Source of the DNA: an uncultured Prevotella sp.
GTDB lineage: Bacteria > Bacteroidota > Bacteroidia > Bacteroidales > Bacteroidaceae
Direction of reading: 5' to 3'
NCBI GenBank assembly: GCA_900550365.1
Contig: URRR01000020.1
Span: 1-41,606 of the forward strand
Length of the DNA: 41,606 bases
How positions within the stretch are numbered: the first letter of the stretch is position 1; each line of letters opens with the position of its first letter. The translations under genes and the position numbers were made by a program. Shown here in pieces: positions 7,687 through 15,681 of this stretch. Below the pieces are notes generated by a model. It had not been told where the DNA came from. It ran no database searches and saw nothing but the letters and a program-made list of their open reading frames with translations.

Positions 7687-9195
7687 TCACTCGTTCAGCC
7701 TCAGCAGCTGCTCCATGATGTCGCGGTTGTTATTGAGGCGCGGCACCTTGTGCTGGCCGCCCAGCTTGCCCTTAGACTTCAGCCAGTCGTTGAACAGTCC
7801 GGCGCGGGCCTTTATTATCTCGAGGTGCTGCAGGGTGATGTCCTTGTAGCGCTTGGCCTCGTAGTCGCTGTTTATCTCCTGCAGCTTGCGGTCAAGTATG
7901 TCGGCAAAGGCCGCGAGGTCTTCAGGCTCTTTGGCAAACTCGATAAGCCACTGGTGGCGGCACTTGGCCTCGCCGTCCATGAACACGGGGGCCGCCGTGT
8001 ACTCGCTGACCACGGCTCCGGTCTTGCGGCAGGCCTCGGCAAGGCCTTTCTCGGCATTGTCGACGATGAGTTCCTCGCCGAAAGCGTTGATGAAGCTCTT
8101 CGTGCGGCCGGTGATTACGAACTTATACGGATTGGTGGAGGTGAACTTCACCGTGTCACCTATTATATATCGCCACAGTCCGCAGGGCGTGGATATCACC
8201 ATGGCATAGTTTACGCCCGTGCTTACGCCCTCGAGGGGGAGCACCGTAGGATGTTCCTTGCCGAACTCCTCCATGGGTATGAACTCATAGAACACACCGT
8301 AATCAAGCATCAGCAGCATGGCCGGGTCGCCCGGATTGCTCTGCAGACCGAAGAAGCCTTCGCTGGCGTTGTAGGTCTCCATGTAGTGCATGCGGGGCGA
8401 GGTTATCAGCCTGCGGTACTGCTCACGGTACGGGGTGAAGGCCACTCCGCCGTGGAAGAACACCTCTATGTTGGGCCATACCTCCTCAAGATGCTGCTTG
8501 CCGGTAAGCTCCATTACGCGCGTAAGCACCGAGAGCATCCACGAGGGCACGCCGCTCAGGTTGGTTACGTTCTTGTTCATGGTCTCACGGGCTATGCGGT
8601 CGCGCTTCACCTCAAAGTCAGACAGCAGGGCCGTCTGCTTCTTCGGCACGCGCACAAGATTCACCAGAGGATTGATATTCTCTATAAGTATGGCGCTGAG
8701 GTCGCCCACAAGGCTGCCGGGCAGATTATAGTTGGGCGAATGGCTGCCGCCGAGTATCAGGCCCTTACCGTCAAACATGCGGCTCTCGGGATTGTTGCCC
8801 AGATAAATGGCAACGGCGTCTGTGCCGCCCTGATAGTGGGTATGCTTGAGGCCCTCGCGGCTCACGGGTATGAACTTGCTCTTGTCGTTAGTGGTGCCCG
8901 ACGACTTGGCGTACCACTTAACCACTCCGGGCCACAGCAGGTCAGCCTCGCCGTGGCGCATGCGGTCAATGCAGTCTTTCAGGTCGTCGTAAGTATTGAG
9001 GGGCACGTTTGAGGCAAACGCGTCGTAGGTCTTAACATTGCCCAGCACGTGCCGGCGGCCGTACTCCGTGTTCTTTGCGCTTTCGGTCAGATAGCGCAGC
9101 ATGCGCTGCTGTATCGCCGCCGCGTCAGTGGCGTAACGTTCAAGCTCTTTCAGCCTCGGCGCGAAGAAGTTTCTTACTATGCTTGTTATGCTCAT
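7687..9195 (-). CDS. GH3 auxin-responsive-promoter family protein
   Basis: A 502-aa member of the GH3 family, which belongs to the ANL adenylate-forming superfamily. In plants GH3 enzymes join amino acids to acyl acids; the bacterial role is not established. Characteristic elements are KSSGTTNDKSKFIPVS near residues 93-108 (the ATP/phosphate-binding motif), the YNASEGFFG motif near 276-284, and a C-terminal domain with TGRTKSFINAFGEELIVDN. Length matches other bacteroidal homologues. It is the first gene of the leftward block, with a TAAATTTG -7-like box just upstream and the Ig-like gene 90 bases downstream. The substrate cannot be inferred. Confidence 0.88.
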   Translation of the reverse strand: MSITSIVRNFFAPRLKELERYATDAAAIQQRMLRYLTESAKNTEYGRRHVLGNVKTYDAFASNVPLNTYDDLKDCIDRMRHGEADLLWPGVVKWYAKSSGTTNDKSKFIPVSREGLKHTHYQGGTDAVAIYLGNNPESRMFDGKGLILGGSHSPNYNLPGSLVGDLSAILIENINPLVNLVRVPKKQTALLSDFEVKRDRIARETMNKNVTNLSGVPSWMLSVLTRVMELTGKQHLEEVWPNIEVFFHGGVAFTPYREQYRRLITSPRMHYMETYNASEGFFGLQSNPGDPAMLLMLDYGVFYEFIPMEEFGKEHPTVLPLEGVSTGVNYAMVISTPCGLWRYIIGDTVKFTSTNPYKFVITGRTKSFINAFGEELIVDNAEKGLAEACRKTGAVVSEYTAAPVFMDGEAKCRHQWLIEFAKEPEDLAAFADILDRKLQEINSDYEAKRYKDITLQHLEIIKARAGLFNDWLKSKGKLGGQHKVPRLNNNRDIMEQLLRLNE

Positions 9196-9221
9196 CTTGA
9201 TGTTATCAGATGTTGAGAGTG

Positions 9222-9229
9222 CAAATTTA
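9222..9229 (-). promoter_or_regulatory. Putative -7 element for GH3-like gene
   Basis: On the minus strand this reads TAAATTTG, matching TAnnTTTG, and lies 27 bases before the ATG. A clean TTG at -33 is not seen. Confidence 0.4.
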
Positions 9230-9290
9230 AGCTAAACTTTTTGAATACGATAAGTTTTTCACGTTTTTTAGCAGTTATCACCTTATTTTC

Positions 9291-9378
9291 AAAAGGTCAT
9301 CTTTCGCATTCCAAAAGACGGCCTTTGACACGACAAAAGACGGCCTTTTACAGACCAAAAGGCCGTCTTTTGGAAATC
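9291..9378. repeat. Four-unit 22-bp palindromic array, copy 2
   Basis: Units begin at 9291, 9313, 9335 and 9357, each exactly 22 bp after the last. Orientation is reverse (AAAAGGTCATCTTT, a degenerate unit), forward, forward, reverse. It lies between the GH3 promoter and the 40-bp inverted repeat. It is built the same way as the arrays at 75, 15402, 19713 and 27144. Confidence 0.88.
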
Positions 9379-9410
9379 AGGTAAAATCAGCAGACAAGGA
9401 GATTTCTTCA

Positions 9411-9538
9411 GTTGACAAGCAGACAAGGGACAAGCAGACAAGGAGATATGCTTAGTTGACAAGTTAACAGACAAGAATATTGGACTAAAATGATTAATCA
9501 TATCTCCTTGTCTGCTTGTCCCTTGTCTGCTTGTCAAC
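9411..9538. repeat. 40-bp perfect inverted repeat built of ACAAGCAGACAAGG words
   Basis: Left arm 9411-9450 is perfectly complementary to right arm 9499-9538, with a 48-bp spacer. Within each arm the words GACAAGCAGACAAGG occur in tandem, and further GACAAG words occur in the spacer. As RNA or single-stranded DNA it would make a very stable hairpin. It has no open reading frame and resembles a small non-autonomous element or hairpin repeat. Confidence 0.85.
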
Positions 9539-9557
9539 TAACAAATCATACGGCTTT

Positions 9558-9636
9558 AACTTCTAACGAGCGAAGCGAGTGATAACTTCTCTAACTTCTT
9601 TAACTACTTAGAGTAACTTCTTTAACTTCTAAAGAA
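9558..9636. repeat. AACTTCT-type word repeat tract
   Basis: Six copies of AACTTC or a one-base variant start at 9558, 9584, 9593, 9602, 9615 and 9624, several of them 9 bp apart. The word structure resembles the other short-word tracts in the window. No coding potential is seen. Confidence 0.55.
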
Positions 9637-9659
9637 AACCTTTCCGCTACCAACGAAAA

Positions 9660-9695
9660 GCGGGCGGACGGTAACAAGCATTACCGTCCGCCCGC
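9660..9695 (-). terminator. Hairpin terminator of the HU gene
   Basis: GCGGGCGGACGGTAA at 9660-9674 pairs perfectly with 9681-9695 around a 6-base loop. On the minus strand the stem is followed by TTTTCGTT. It sits 24 bases past the HU stop codon. Confidence 0.88.
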
Positions 9696-9719
9696 CATAA
9701 CAGCGGATATAGCCGTTTT

Positions 9720-9992
9720 TTAGTTGAGCGCGTCAGTCAGCTCGGCGCCTGCCTTGAACTTAGCCACCTTCTTAGCGGCAATCATTATCTTTGTCTTGTT
9801 TGAGGGATTGATGCCTTCACGGGCGGGACGCTCGTTCACGCTGAACGTGCCGAAGCCTACAAGTGAGACCTTATCACCTGCCACAAGAGCTTCCTTTACT
9901 GCTGCCAATGTCGCGTCAAGAGCCTTCTTAGCCTCTGTCTTAGGCAGACCTGAGCCTGCTGCTATTTTCTCAATAAGTTCTGTTTTGTTCAT
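9720..9992 (-). CDS. HU family DNA-binding protein
   Basis: A 90-aa nucleoid-associated protein that bends and compacts DNA as a dimer. The whole HU/IHF fold is visible: helices from MNKTELIEKIAAGSGLPKTEAKKAL, the GDKVSLVGFGTFSVNERPAREGINP core (residues about 38-62), and the C-terminal NKTKIMIAAKKVAKFKAGAELTDAL. Length is exactly typical. It is monocistronic, with a near-ideal Bacteroidetes promoter at 10049-10078 and a strong hairpin terminator. HU-class assignment (rather than IHF) is likely but not certain. Confidence 0.95.
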   Translation of the reverse strand: MNKTELIEKIAAGSGLPKTEAKKALDATLAAVKEALVAGDKVSLVGFGTFSVNERPAREGINPSNKTKIMIAAKKVAKFKAGAELTDALN

Positions 9993-10048
9993 AATAAAAG
10001 TTGATTTAAAATATTGACTGATTTAATTTGTTTCGGCATATTACATGG

Positions 10049-10078
10049 CAAATATAGCCCATTCATTTCATTCATCAA
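10049..10078 (-). promoter_or_regulatory. HU promoter, Bacteroidetes consensus
   Basis: On the minus strand TTG (10078-10076), a 19-base spacer and TATATTTG (10056-10049) match the Bacteroidetes vegetative consensus TTG-N19-TAnnTTTG exactly. It lies about 57 bases before the HU ATG. Confidence 0.82.
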
Positions 10079-10161
10079 ACAAAAAATAAAAAAAAGTGGA
10101 GAATTTGTTGAAAAAAAGTTGGTAAACTAACGATTTTATGCCGGTTAACGGATATTTTTAG

Positions 10162-10169
10162 TACTTTTG
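10162..10169 (+). promoter_or_regulatory. Putative -7 element for rhomboid gene
   Basis: TACTTTTG fits TAnnTTTG and lies 35 bases before the rhomboid ATG. The -33 position does not carry TTG, so confidence is moderate. Confidence 0.5.
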
Positions 10170-10204
10170 CCGGAACTTATGTAAATAATTAAAATCCGCC
10201 TGAT

Positions 10205-11128
10205 ATGTTCAGAATACCTACCATAACCAAGAACCTGCTGATTATCAACGCGCTGATGTTCTTTGCTCTCATCGTGTTCGAGGGCTGGGGCATCGACCTC
10301 AACGACGTGCTGGGGCTTCACTTCTTCATGGCCCCTGACTTCCACTTCTATCAGCTCGTGACGTACATGTTCATGCACGCCAACTTCACCCACATCCTGT
10401 TCAACATGTTCACCCTGTGGATGTTCGGCTGCGTGCTCGAACAGGTATGGGGACCTAAGAAATACCTATTTTATTATATAGCGTGCGGCGTGGGCGCCGG
10501 AATAATACAGATGCTGGCCCAGTTCGGCGAGTTCTACACCATTGCCAGCCAGCAGATACCCGGCTTCGGGCTCGGCGACATATTCGAGGTGGCACGCAAC
10601 AGCGGCCCCGTGCTCAACATGTGGACCACCGTGGGAGCCTCGGGCGCCATATACGGCGTGCTGGTAGGCTTCGGCATGCTCTTTCCTGACCAGCGCATGT
10701 TCATCTTTCCGCTGCCCGTACCGATTAAGGCTAAATGGATGGTGTGCATCTTCATCGCCATCGACCTCTTCTCGGCGCTCGGCACGAGCGGCAGCAACGT
10801 GGCACACTTTGCCCACCTGGGCGGCGCCCTCTTCGGCTACATCATGATACGCTACTGGCGCAACAATCCCGGCGGAGGCGGCTACGGACGCTCGCGCGGA
10901 CAGCAGTTCTTTGACCGCATGAGGGAGAACTGGGAGCGGCGCACGCACAAGAAGACCGACCGCTGGGACAACAAGGACAACACGCGGCAGGAGTCTGACT
11001 GGGACTACAACGCACGCAAGAAAGCCGAGCAGGACGAGATTGACCGCATACTGGACAAAGTGCGCCGAAGCGGATACGACAGCCTGACCGAAGAGGAGAA
11101 GCGCAAGCTCTTCGACGGAGGCAAGTAA
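10205..11128 (+). CDS. Rhomboid family intramembrane serine protease
   Basis: A polytopic membrane protease that cleaves substrates within the bilayer. Catalytic Ser146 lies in GASGAIYG and catalytic His204 in HFAHLGGALFG; the HANFTHILFNMFTLWMFG helix (58-75) carries the oxyanion-region His and Asn. Six hydrophobic segments are visible between residues 10 and 215. The C-terminal tail of about 90 residues is charged and ends VRRSGYDSLTEEEKRKLF, as in many Bacteroidetes rhomboids (resembling DUF6576). It is followed 43 bases later by the EEP-domain gene in the same direction. The substrate is unknown. Confidence 0.92.
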   Translation: MFRIPTITKNLLIINALMFFALIVFEGWGIDLNDVLGLHFFMAPDFHFYQLVTYMFMHANFTHILFNMFTLWMFGCVLEQVWGPKKYLFYYIACGVGAGIIQMLAQFGEFYTIASQQIPGFGLGDIFEVARNSGPVLNMWTTVGASGAIYGVLVGFGMLFPDQRMFIFPLPVPIKAKWMVCIFIAIDLFSALGTSGSNVAHFAHLGGALFGYIMIRYWRNNPGGGGYGRSRGQQFFDRMRENWERRTHKKTDRWDNKDNTRQESDWDYNARKKAEQDEIDRILDKVRRSGYDSLTEEEKRKLFDGGK

Positions 11129-11171
11129 GCCGGGCCGCGCAGCCGCCGGCAGGCCATTATCCACCTGAGAC

Positions 11172-12248
11172 ATGATACGCAAGATTAAGGACATAACGCT
11201 TAAGGCAGCAGCCGGAGCCAACGTCGCCACGGTAGTGTCAATGCTGCTGATAGGCTACTCTGACCGCATAAACCCCGTCGAGCACTCTTTCTGGGCCAAC
11301 GTGGGGCTGGCCTTCCCCGTGTTCCTCGCCATAAACATAGGCCTCATGCTCTTCTTCCTCGTCGTTAGGAAGAAGTACGCCCTCATATCCCTGGCGGGCC
11401 TTGTGGCCGGCTACTCGCCCATACGCACCTACTGCCCGCTGAACGTCAGCCGCGACGTGCCGGCAGGAGCGGTGAAGGTATTGTCGTACAACGTCCACGG
11501 CTTCGTGGCCGACAATCCGCCCGAGGACTCGTCAAACCCCATTCTCGACTACATCATCAACTCCGATGCCGACATCGTGTGCCTGCAGGAGGCCCGCCTC
11601 AACGGCGTCATCCTCGACGCCGTGAAGGGCATATATGACTACTGCGACTCGGTTATCCATCCCGGCCGCGGCGACTGTCTCGTGCTCATGAGCAAGTACC
11701 CTGTCCTGTCAAAGGACCGCATCGAATACAAGTCAGGCGGCAACCTGAGCGCCGCCTTCACCGTGAAGATAGGTCAAGACACCGTGACCGTGATAAACAA
11801 TCACTTCGAGTCTACCGGCATATCGCTGGCTGACCGCGCCGGATTCAAGAACATGGTAAAGGGCAAATCAAGCAAAGACACTATCAAGGCCGAGTCAAGA
11901 CGGCTGGCCGAAGCCCTCGGCAAGTCTGTCAGGATACGCGCCCCGCAGGTGGAGGCCGTAGCCAAATACGTGCGCGGAGTGAAGGGCAGCGTCATCCTCT
12001 GCGGCGACTTCAACGACAGCCCCATATCCTACGCCCACCGCACGCTGGCCAAGGAGCTTACCGACTGCTACGTGGCGGCGGGCAACGGACCCGGCATATC
12101 CTACCACCACAACGCCATCTACGTGAGGATTGACAACATAATGTGCTCTGACGACTGGCAGCCCTACAAGTGCAAGGTGGACAGAAGTGCCGGACATTCA
12201 GACCATTACCCCATTTACTGCTGGCTCAAAAAGCGCACGGCAGACTAA
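11172..12248 (+). CDS. Membrane-anchored endonuclease/exonuclease/phosphatase (EEP) family protein
   Basis: 358 aa. Three hydrophobic segments fill residues about 10-90, and an EEP-fold hydrolase domain follows from about 98. EEP motifs are visible in order: LSYNVHGF, DIVCLQEA (catalytic/metal Glu), VINNHFEST, VILCGDFNDSP (catalytic Asp and Asn), RIDNIMCS and AGHSDHYPI (catalytic His near the C-terminus). The family includes phosphodiesterases, nucleases and phospholipases, so the substrate is not determinable. The membrane anchor suggests an envelope-side substrate. It follows the rhomboid gene closely and may share its transcript. Confidence 0.87.
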   Translation: MIRKIKDITLKAAAGANVATVVSMLLIGYSDRINPVEHSFWANVGLAFPVFLAINIGLMLFFLVVRKKYALISLAGLVAGYSPIRTYCPLNVSRDVPAGAVKVLSYNVHGFVADNPPEDSSNPILDYIINSDADIVCLQEARLNGVILDAVKGIYDYCDSVIHPGRGDCLVLMSKYPVLSKDRIEYKSGGNLSAAFTVKIGQDTVTVINNHFESTGISLADRAGFKNMVKGKSSKDTIKAESRRLAEALGKSVRIRAPQVEAVAKYVRGVKGSVILCGDFNDSPISYAHRTLAKELTDCYVAAGNGPGISYHHNAIYVRIDNIMCSDDWQPYKCKVDRSAGHSDHYPIYCWLKKRTAD

Positions 12249-12307
12249 AATGAGCGTCAAAATGAATAATAAAAGGCATTAAATTTTTCAAAGTTTGATT
12301 TTTTATT

Positions 12308-12315
12308 TATCTTTG
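12308..12315 (+). promoter_or_regulatory. Putative secDF promoter -7 element
   Basis: TATCTTTG fits TAnnTTTG. The -33 position 19 bases upstream reads TTT rather than TTG. It lies 50 bases before the secDF ATG in an AT-rich gap of 117 bases. Confidence 0.55.
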
Positions 12316-12365
12316 CACGCTATAATGCCAAAAAGGAAAAATACATTAAATAAATAACTGATAAA

Positions 12366-15365
12366 ATGCAAAACAAAGGAATCGTAATTGTCTTATCCGT
12401 TCTTCTGACTCTTGCGAGCATCTTTTATCTCTCGTTCTCGGTGGCCACAAGCTACTATGACAGCCAGGCCGAGAAGATAAAAGACCCCGTGGCTCAGCAG
12501 AACTACAAGGACTCCGTGAAGTACCTCGGCATCTACTCATACAAGAAGTGCCTTGAGACTCAGATCGGACTCGGCCTTGACCTGAAGGGCGGAATGAACG
12601 TTGTGCTCGAGATTTCCGTTCCCGACGTGGTCGACATGCTGGCCGACCATAAGACAGATGCCGCTTACCGCAAGTCAATGGAAGAGGCAATCAAGGAGGA
12701 AGAGACGAGCCAGAGTGACTTCATCTCGCTTTTCATCAAGCATTACCGCCAGAACGCGCCCGGGCACAGACTGGCCGAAGTGTTCGCCACACAGCAGCTC
12801 AAGGGCAAAGTAAGCACACAAAGCACTGACGCTGAGGTGGAAAGAGCCTTGCGCGCCGAAGTGCAGGCAGCCATAGAGAACTCATATATCGTTGTCCGCA
12901 ACCGTATCGACAAGTTCGGCGTGGTACAGCCTAACATCCAGAAACTGGAAGGACAGGAAGGCCGCATCATGGTCGAGATGCCCGGCATACGTGAGCCGGA
13001 GCGTATCCGTAAGCTCCTTCAGGGCAGCGCAAACCTCGAGTTCTGGGAGACATACAACAGCGAGGAGATTACTCCTTACCTTGCTCAGCTTGACCAGGCA
13101 GTGGCCAACAACGGCGAAGAGGCCGACACAACGGCCGTAAGCGACACCGCAGCCGTAGCACAGGAGGACGCCAAGACAACTGCCGCAAAGCCCAAGTTCC
13201 AGATCAACAAGGACGCTTCGGCAGCCGAAACGGCAGCCGCACAGACCGACGCCAAGACCGAGCAGGCCATAAAGCTGCACCCGCTGCTCTCACGTCTGCA
13301 GACCACACCGCAGGGTTCGCTCAGCATCGTGGGCTACGCTCACGTACGTGACACTGCCGCAATCAACCATATCATATACTCAGACGCCGCCAAGCGCATA
13401 CTGCCTTCTGACGTCAAGCTGATGTGGAGCGCCAAACCGAGCGACGGTTTCCAGACTAAGAACATCTTCGAGCTGCACGCCCTGAAGGTAACTCAGAGCA
13501 ACGGACGCGCCCCCTTGGAAGGAGACGTCATAACAGATGCCCGTGACGAGTTCAACAGCGTTACCGGACGTCCTACCGTCAACATGGAGATGAACTCAGA
13601 CGGAGCACGCCGCTGGGCTTCGCTTACCAAGGCAAACGTTGGCCGCGCGATAGCTATCGTGCTCGACGGCTCAGTCTACAGCGCGCCGAGAGTTAACGGC
13701 GAGATTACCGGCGGAAGCTCTGAAATCAGCGGAAACTTCACAATCGAGGATACCAAAGACCTTGCCAACACCCTCAAGTCAGGACGTATGCCTGCCCCGG
13801 CACGCATCGTACAGGAGGACGTTGTAGGTCCGTCACTCGGAGCACAGTCAATCCAGCAGGGCCTGATTTCGTTCATCATCGCCTTCATCATCCTCATGGT
13901 GTACATGGTTGTGCTGTACAACTTCATCCCGGGCATGATTGCCAACATGGCTCTTCTGTTCAACCTGTTCTTCACGTTGGGCATCATGAGCTCCTTCCAG
14001 ACGGCCTTGACGATGCCGGGTATTGCCGGTCTGTTGCTGTCATTAGGTATGGCCGTCGACGCTAACGTGCTCATCTACGAGCGTACAAAGGAGGAAATAG
14101 AGAAAGGACTGGCCGTCAAGTCAGCCATTAAGGCCGGTTACGAGAACGCCTTCTCAGCAATCTTCGACTCTAACCTGACGTCAATCATCACCGGTGTGAT
14201 ACTTGCCGTGTTCGGCAGCGGTCCTATCCGCGGCTTCGCCATCACGCTTATCATCGGTATCTGCTGCTCGTTCTTCACGGCTATCTACATGACACGCCTT
14301 GTCTACGACTACAAGATGAAGAAAGACAAGTGGCAGCACCTGACCTTCTACACGGCCATATCGCGCAAGATGCCCCAGAACACGAACTTCAACTTCATGG
14401 GCAACTACAAACGCTCGTTCACCATCTGGGGAGCGCTTACGCTGATATTCATCATCTGCTTCATATTCCGCGGCTTCAGCAAGAGCATCGACTTCACCGG
14501 CGGACGTAACTACGTAGTGAAGTTCGAGCAGCCGGTACAGCCCGAGCAGGTACGCGACGCGTTGGAGGGAGCCTTCGGCGAGTCAACGTTCAGCGCCATC
14601 GCACTGGGTGTGGACGGAAAGACAATCCGTATAACGACTAACTACAAGATAGAGTCGAACAACCCCGCGACTGACGCCGAGGTAGAGAGCATCCTGTTCA
14701 ACTCGCTCACCAAGGCCGGGCTTGTAACCCAGAAGGACATCTCGAAGTTCCGCAATCCTGACATACGTGAGGGCGGTTCGATTATAAGCAGCGCCAAGGT
14801 AGGTCCGTCAGTGGCAAAAGACATAACGCGAAGCGCCGTGATCAGCGTGATTATAGCAATCATAGCGATCTTCCTCTACATCCTGCTGCGCTTCCGCAAC
14901 GTGGCCTTCTCTCTCGGCTCAACAATGGCCCTGACGTTCGATACAGTGTTCGTACTCGGCGTGTACTCGCTGTTATGGGGCCTCGTGCCCATGTCGCTGG
15001 AGGTTGACCAGACGTTCATCGGCTCAATCCTGACCGTCATCGGTTACTCTATCAACGACAAGGTGGTAGTATTCGACCGTATCCGTGAGAACATGCACCT
15101 GTACGGCAAGCGTGACCGTTGGACTCTGTTCAACGACTCGCTCAACCAGACGCTGGCCCGTACAATCAACACCGGCTCGGCTACTCTGCTCGTGCTTATC
15201 ATCACCTTCTTCTTCGCAGGTGAGAGCATCCGCAGCTTCTCGCTGGCGATGATTCTGGGAATCGTCTTCGGAACGTTCTCTTCAATCTTCATCGCGGCTC
15301 CGGTAGCTTACTTCACGCTCGGCCGCAAGGAGCGCAACCTGGGCACATCTCAGGCAGCAAAATAA
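12366..15365 (+). CDS. secDF: Protein translocase subunit SecDF (fused SecD-SecF)
   Basis: A membrane-embedded RND-type accessory of the Sec translocon that uses proton motive force to pull exported proteins through SecYEG. At 999 aa it is a natural SecD-SecF fusion, as is usual in Bacteroidetes. SecD part: TM1 at about 7-27, GLGLDLKGGMNVVLEI (about 68-83), the P1 periplasmic domain, the GRAIAIVLDGSVYSAP block, then a TM bundle with GMAVDANVLIYERTKEE. SecF part: SKSIDFTGGRNYVVKF and a second TM bundle with YSINDKVVVFDRIREN. An Ala/Thr/Glu-rich low-complexity insert lies in P1 at about 240-295. A promoter-like element lies upstream, and a 22-bp palindrome array follows the gene. Confidence 0.96.
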   Translation: MQNKGIVIVLSVLLTLASIFYLSFSVATSYYDSQAEKIKDPVAQQNYKDSVKYLGIYSYKKCLETQIGLGLDLKGGMNVVLEISVPDVVDMLADHKTDAAYRKSMEEAIKEEETSQSDFISLFIKHYRQNAPGHRLAEVFATQQLKGKVSTQSTDAEVERALRAEVQAAIENSYIVVRNRIDKFGVVQPNIQKLEGQEGRIMVEMPGIREPERIRKLLQGSANLEFWETYNSEEITPYLAQLDQAVANNGEEADTTAVSDTAAVAQEDAKTTAAKPKFQINKDASAAETAAAQTDAKTEQAIKLHPLLSRLQTTPQGSLSIVGYAHVRDTAAINHIIYSDAAKRILPSDVKLMWSAKPSDGFQTKNIFELHALKVTQSNGRAPLEGDVITDARDEFNSVTGRPTVNMEMNSDGARRWASLTKANVGRAIAIVLDGSVYSAPRVNGEITGGSSEISGNFTIEDTKDLANTLKSGRMPAPARIVQEDVVGPSLGAQSIQQGLISFIIAFIILMVYMVVLYNFIPGMIANMALLFNLFFTLGIMSSFQTALTMPGIAGLLLSLGMAVDANVLIYERTKEEIEKGLAVKSAIKAGYENAFSAIFDSNLTSIITGVILAVFGSGPIRGFAITLIIGICCSFFTAIYMTRLVYDYKMKKDKWQHLTFYTAISRKMPQNTNFNFMGNYKRSFTIWGALTLIFIICFIFRGFSKSIDFTGGRNYVVKFEQPVQPEQVRDALEGAFGESTFSAIALGVDGKTIRITTNYKIESNNPATDAEVESILFNSLTKAGLVTQKDISKFRNPDIREGGSIISSAKVGPSVAKDITRSAVISVIIAIIAIFLYILLRFRNVAFSLGSTMALTFDTVFVLGVYSLLWGLVPMSLEVDQTFIGSILTVIGYSINDKVVVFDRIRENMHLYGKRDRWTLFNDSLNQTLARTINTGSATLLVLIITFFFAGESIRSFSLAMILGIVFGTFSSIFIAAPVAYFTLGRKERNLGTSQAAK

Positions 15366-15401
15366 CCTGAAGAAGCTAAAGTCTGATTTTATCAATAAAG
15401 C

Positions 15402-15489
15402 AAAAGACGGTCTTTCGTGTCGCGAAAGGCCGTCTTTTATTATGCCGTTTGCCGTCTTCCGCAATGCAAAAGACGGCCTTTCACGACAC
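15402..15489. repeat. Four-unit 22-bp palindromic array, copy 3
   Basis: Units start at 15402, 15424, 15446 and 15468, exactly 22 bp apart. Orientation is forward, reverse, reverse (degenerate left half), forward. It lies just after secDF and could also serve as a hairpin terminator, though no T run follows consistently. Confidence 0.87.
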
Positions 15490-15608
15490 GCCCCACTACC
15501 GGCCGCCACTCATCTGCCGGCAAGCCACAAACGCGCCTGCCTGCAGCCACGCCGTGGGCGCACGCAAGTCTATTTTCACATCCAAACATTCACTTTTTAT
15601 ATAAAATT

Positions 15609-15638
15609 TTGTACTTCTGTATAAAAATATTACCTTTG
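15609..15638 (+). promoter_or_regulatory. Consensus promoter before the ABC transporter and glycan cluster
   Basis: TTG (15609-15611), a spacer of exactly 19 bases and TACCTTTG (15631-15638) match the Bacteroidetes consensus. It lies about 44 bases before the ATG and probably drives the start of the envelope-glycan cluster. Confidence 0.82.
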
Positions 15639-15681
15639 CAGAAAACTTAAGGCCTTTAAAATAAAGAGAACCCTCTGATTA

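Larger units (their letters stand above)
9196..9719. other. Repeat-rich intergenic region between GH3 and HU genes
   Basis: No supported gene. In order it holds the GH3 promoter region (TAAATTTG on the minus strand at 9222-9229), a four-unit 22-bp array (9291-9378), a 40-bp perfect inverted repeat (9411-9538), a tract of AACTTCT-like words (9558-9636), and the HU terminator (9660-9695). An open frame at 9289-9537 on the minus strand is made entirely of repeats and is not believed. Confidence 0.75.
15366..15681. other. Intergenic region between secDF and the ABC transporter gene
   Basis: No gene is seen. It contains the third 22-bp palindrome array (15402-15489) and a consensus promoter (15609-15638). 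No other structure is obvious. Confidence 0.7.

Noticed and set aside
6793..9012. A 739-codon open frame on the plus strand
   Set aside because: It lies antisense to the GH3-like and Ig-like genes, which have clear family motifs. Its length follows from GC-rich codon bias, and its composition (rich in His, Val, Ala, Gly, Arg) is typical of antisense frames.
9289..9537. 82-codon minus-strand frame
   Set aside because: It consists wholly of the 22-bp array and the 40-bp inverted repeat, with no protein-like content.
10466..11230. 254-codon minus-strand frame
   Set aside because: Antisense to the rhomboid protease gene, whose catalytic Ser and His motifs are intact.
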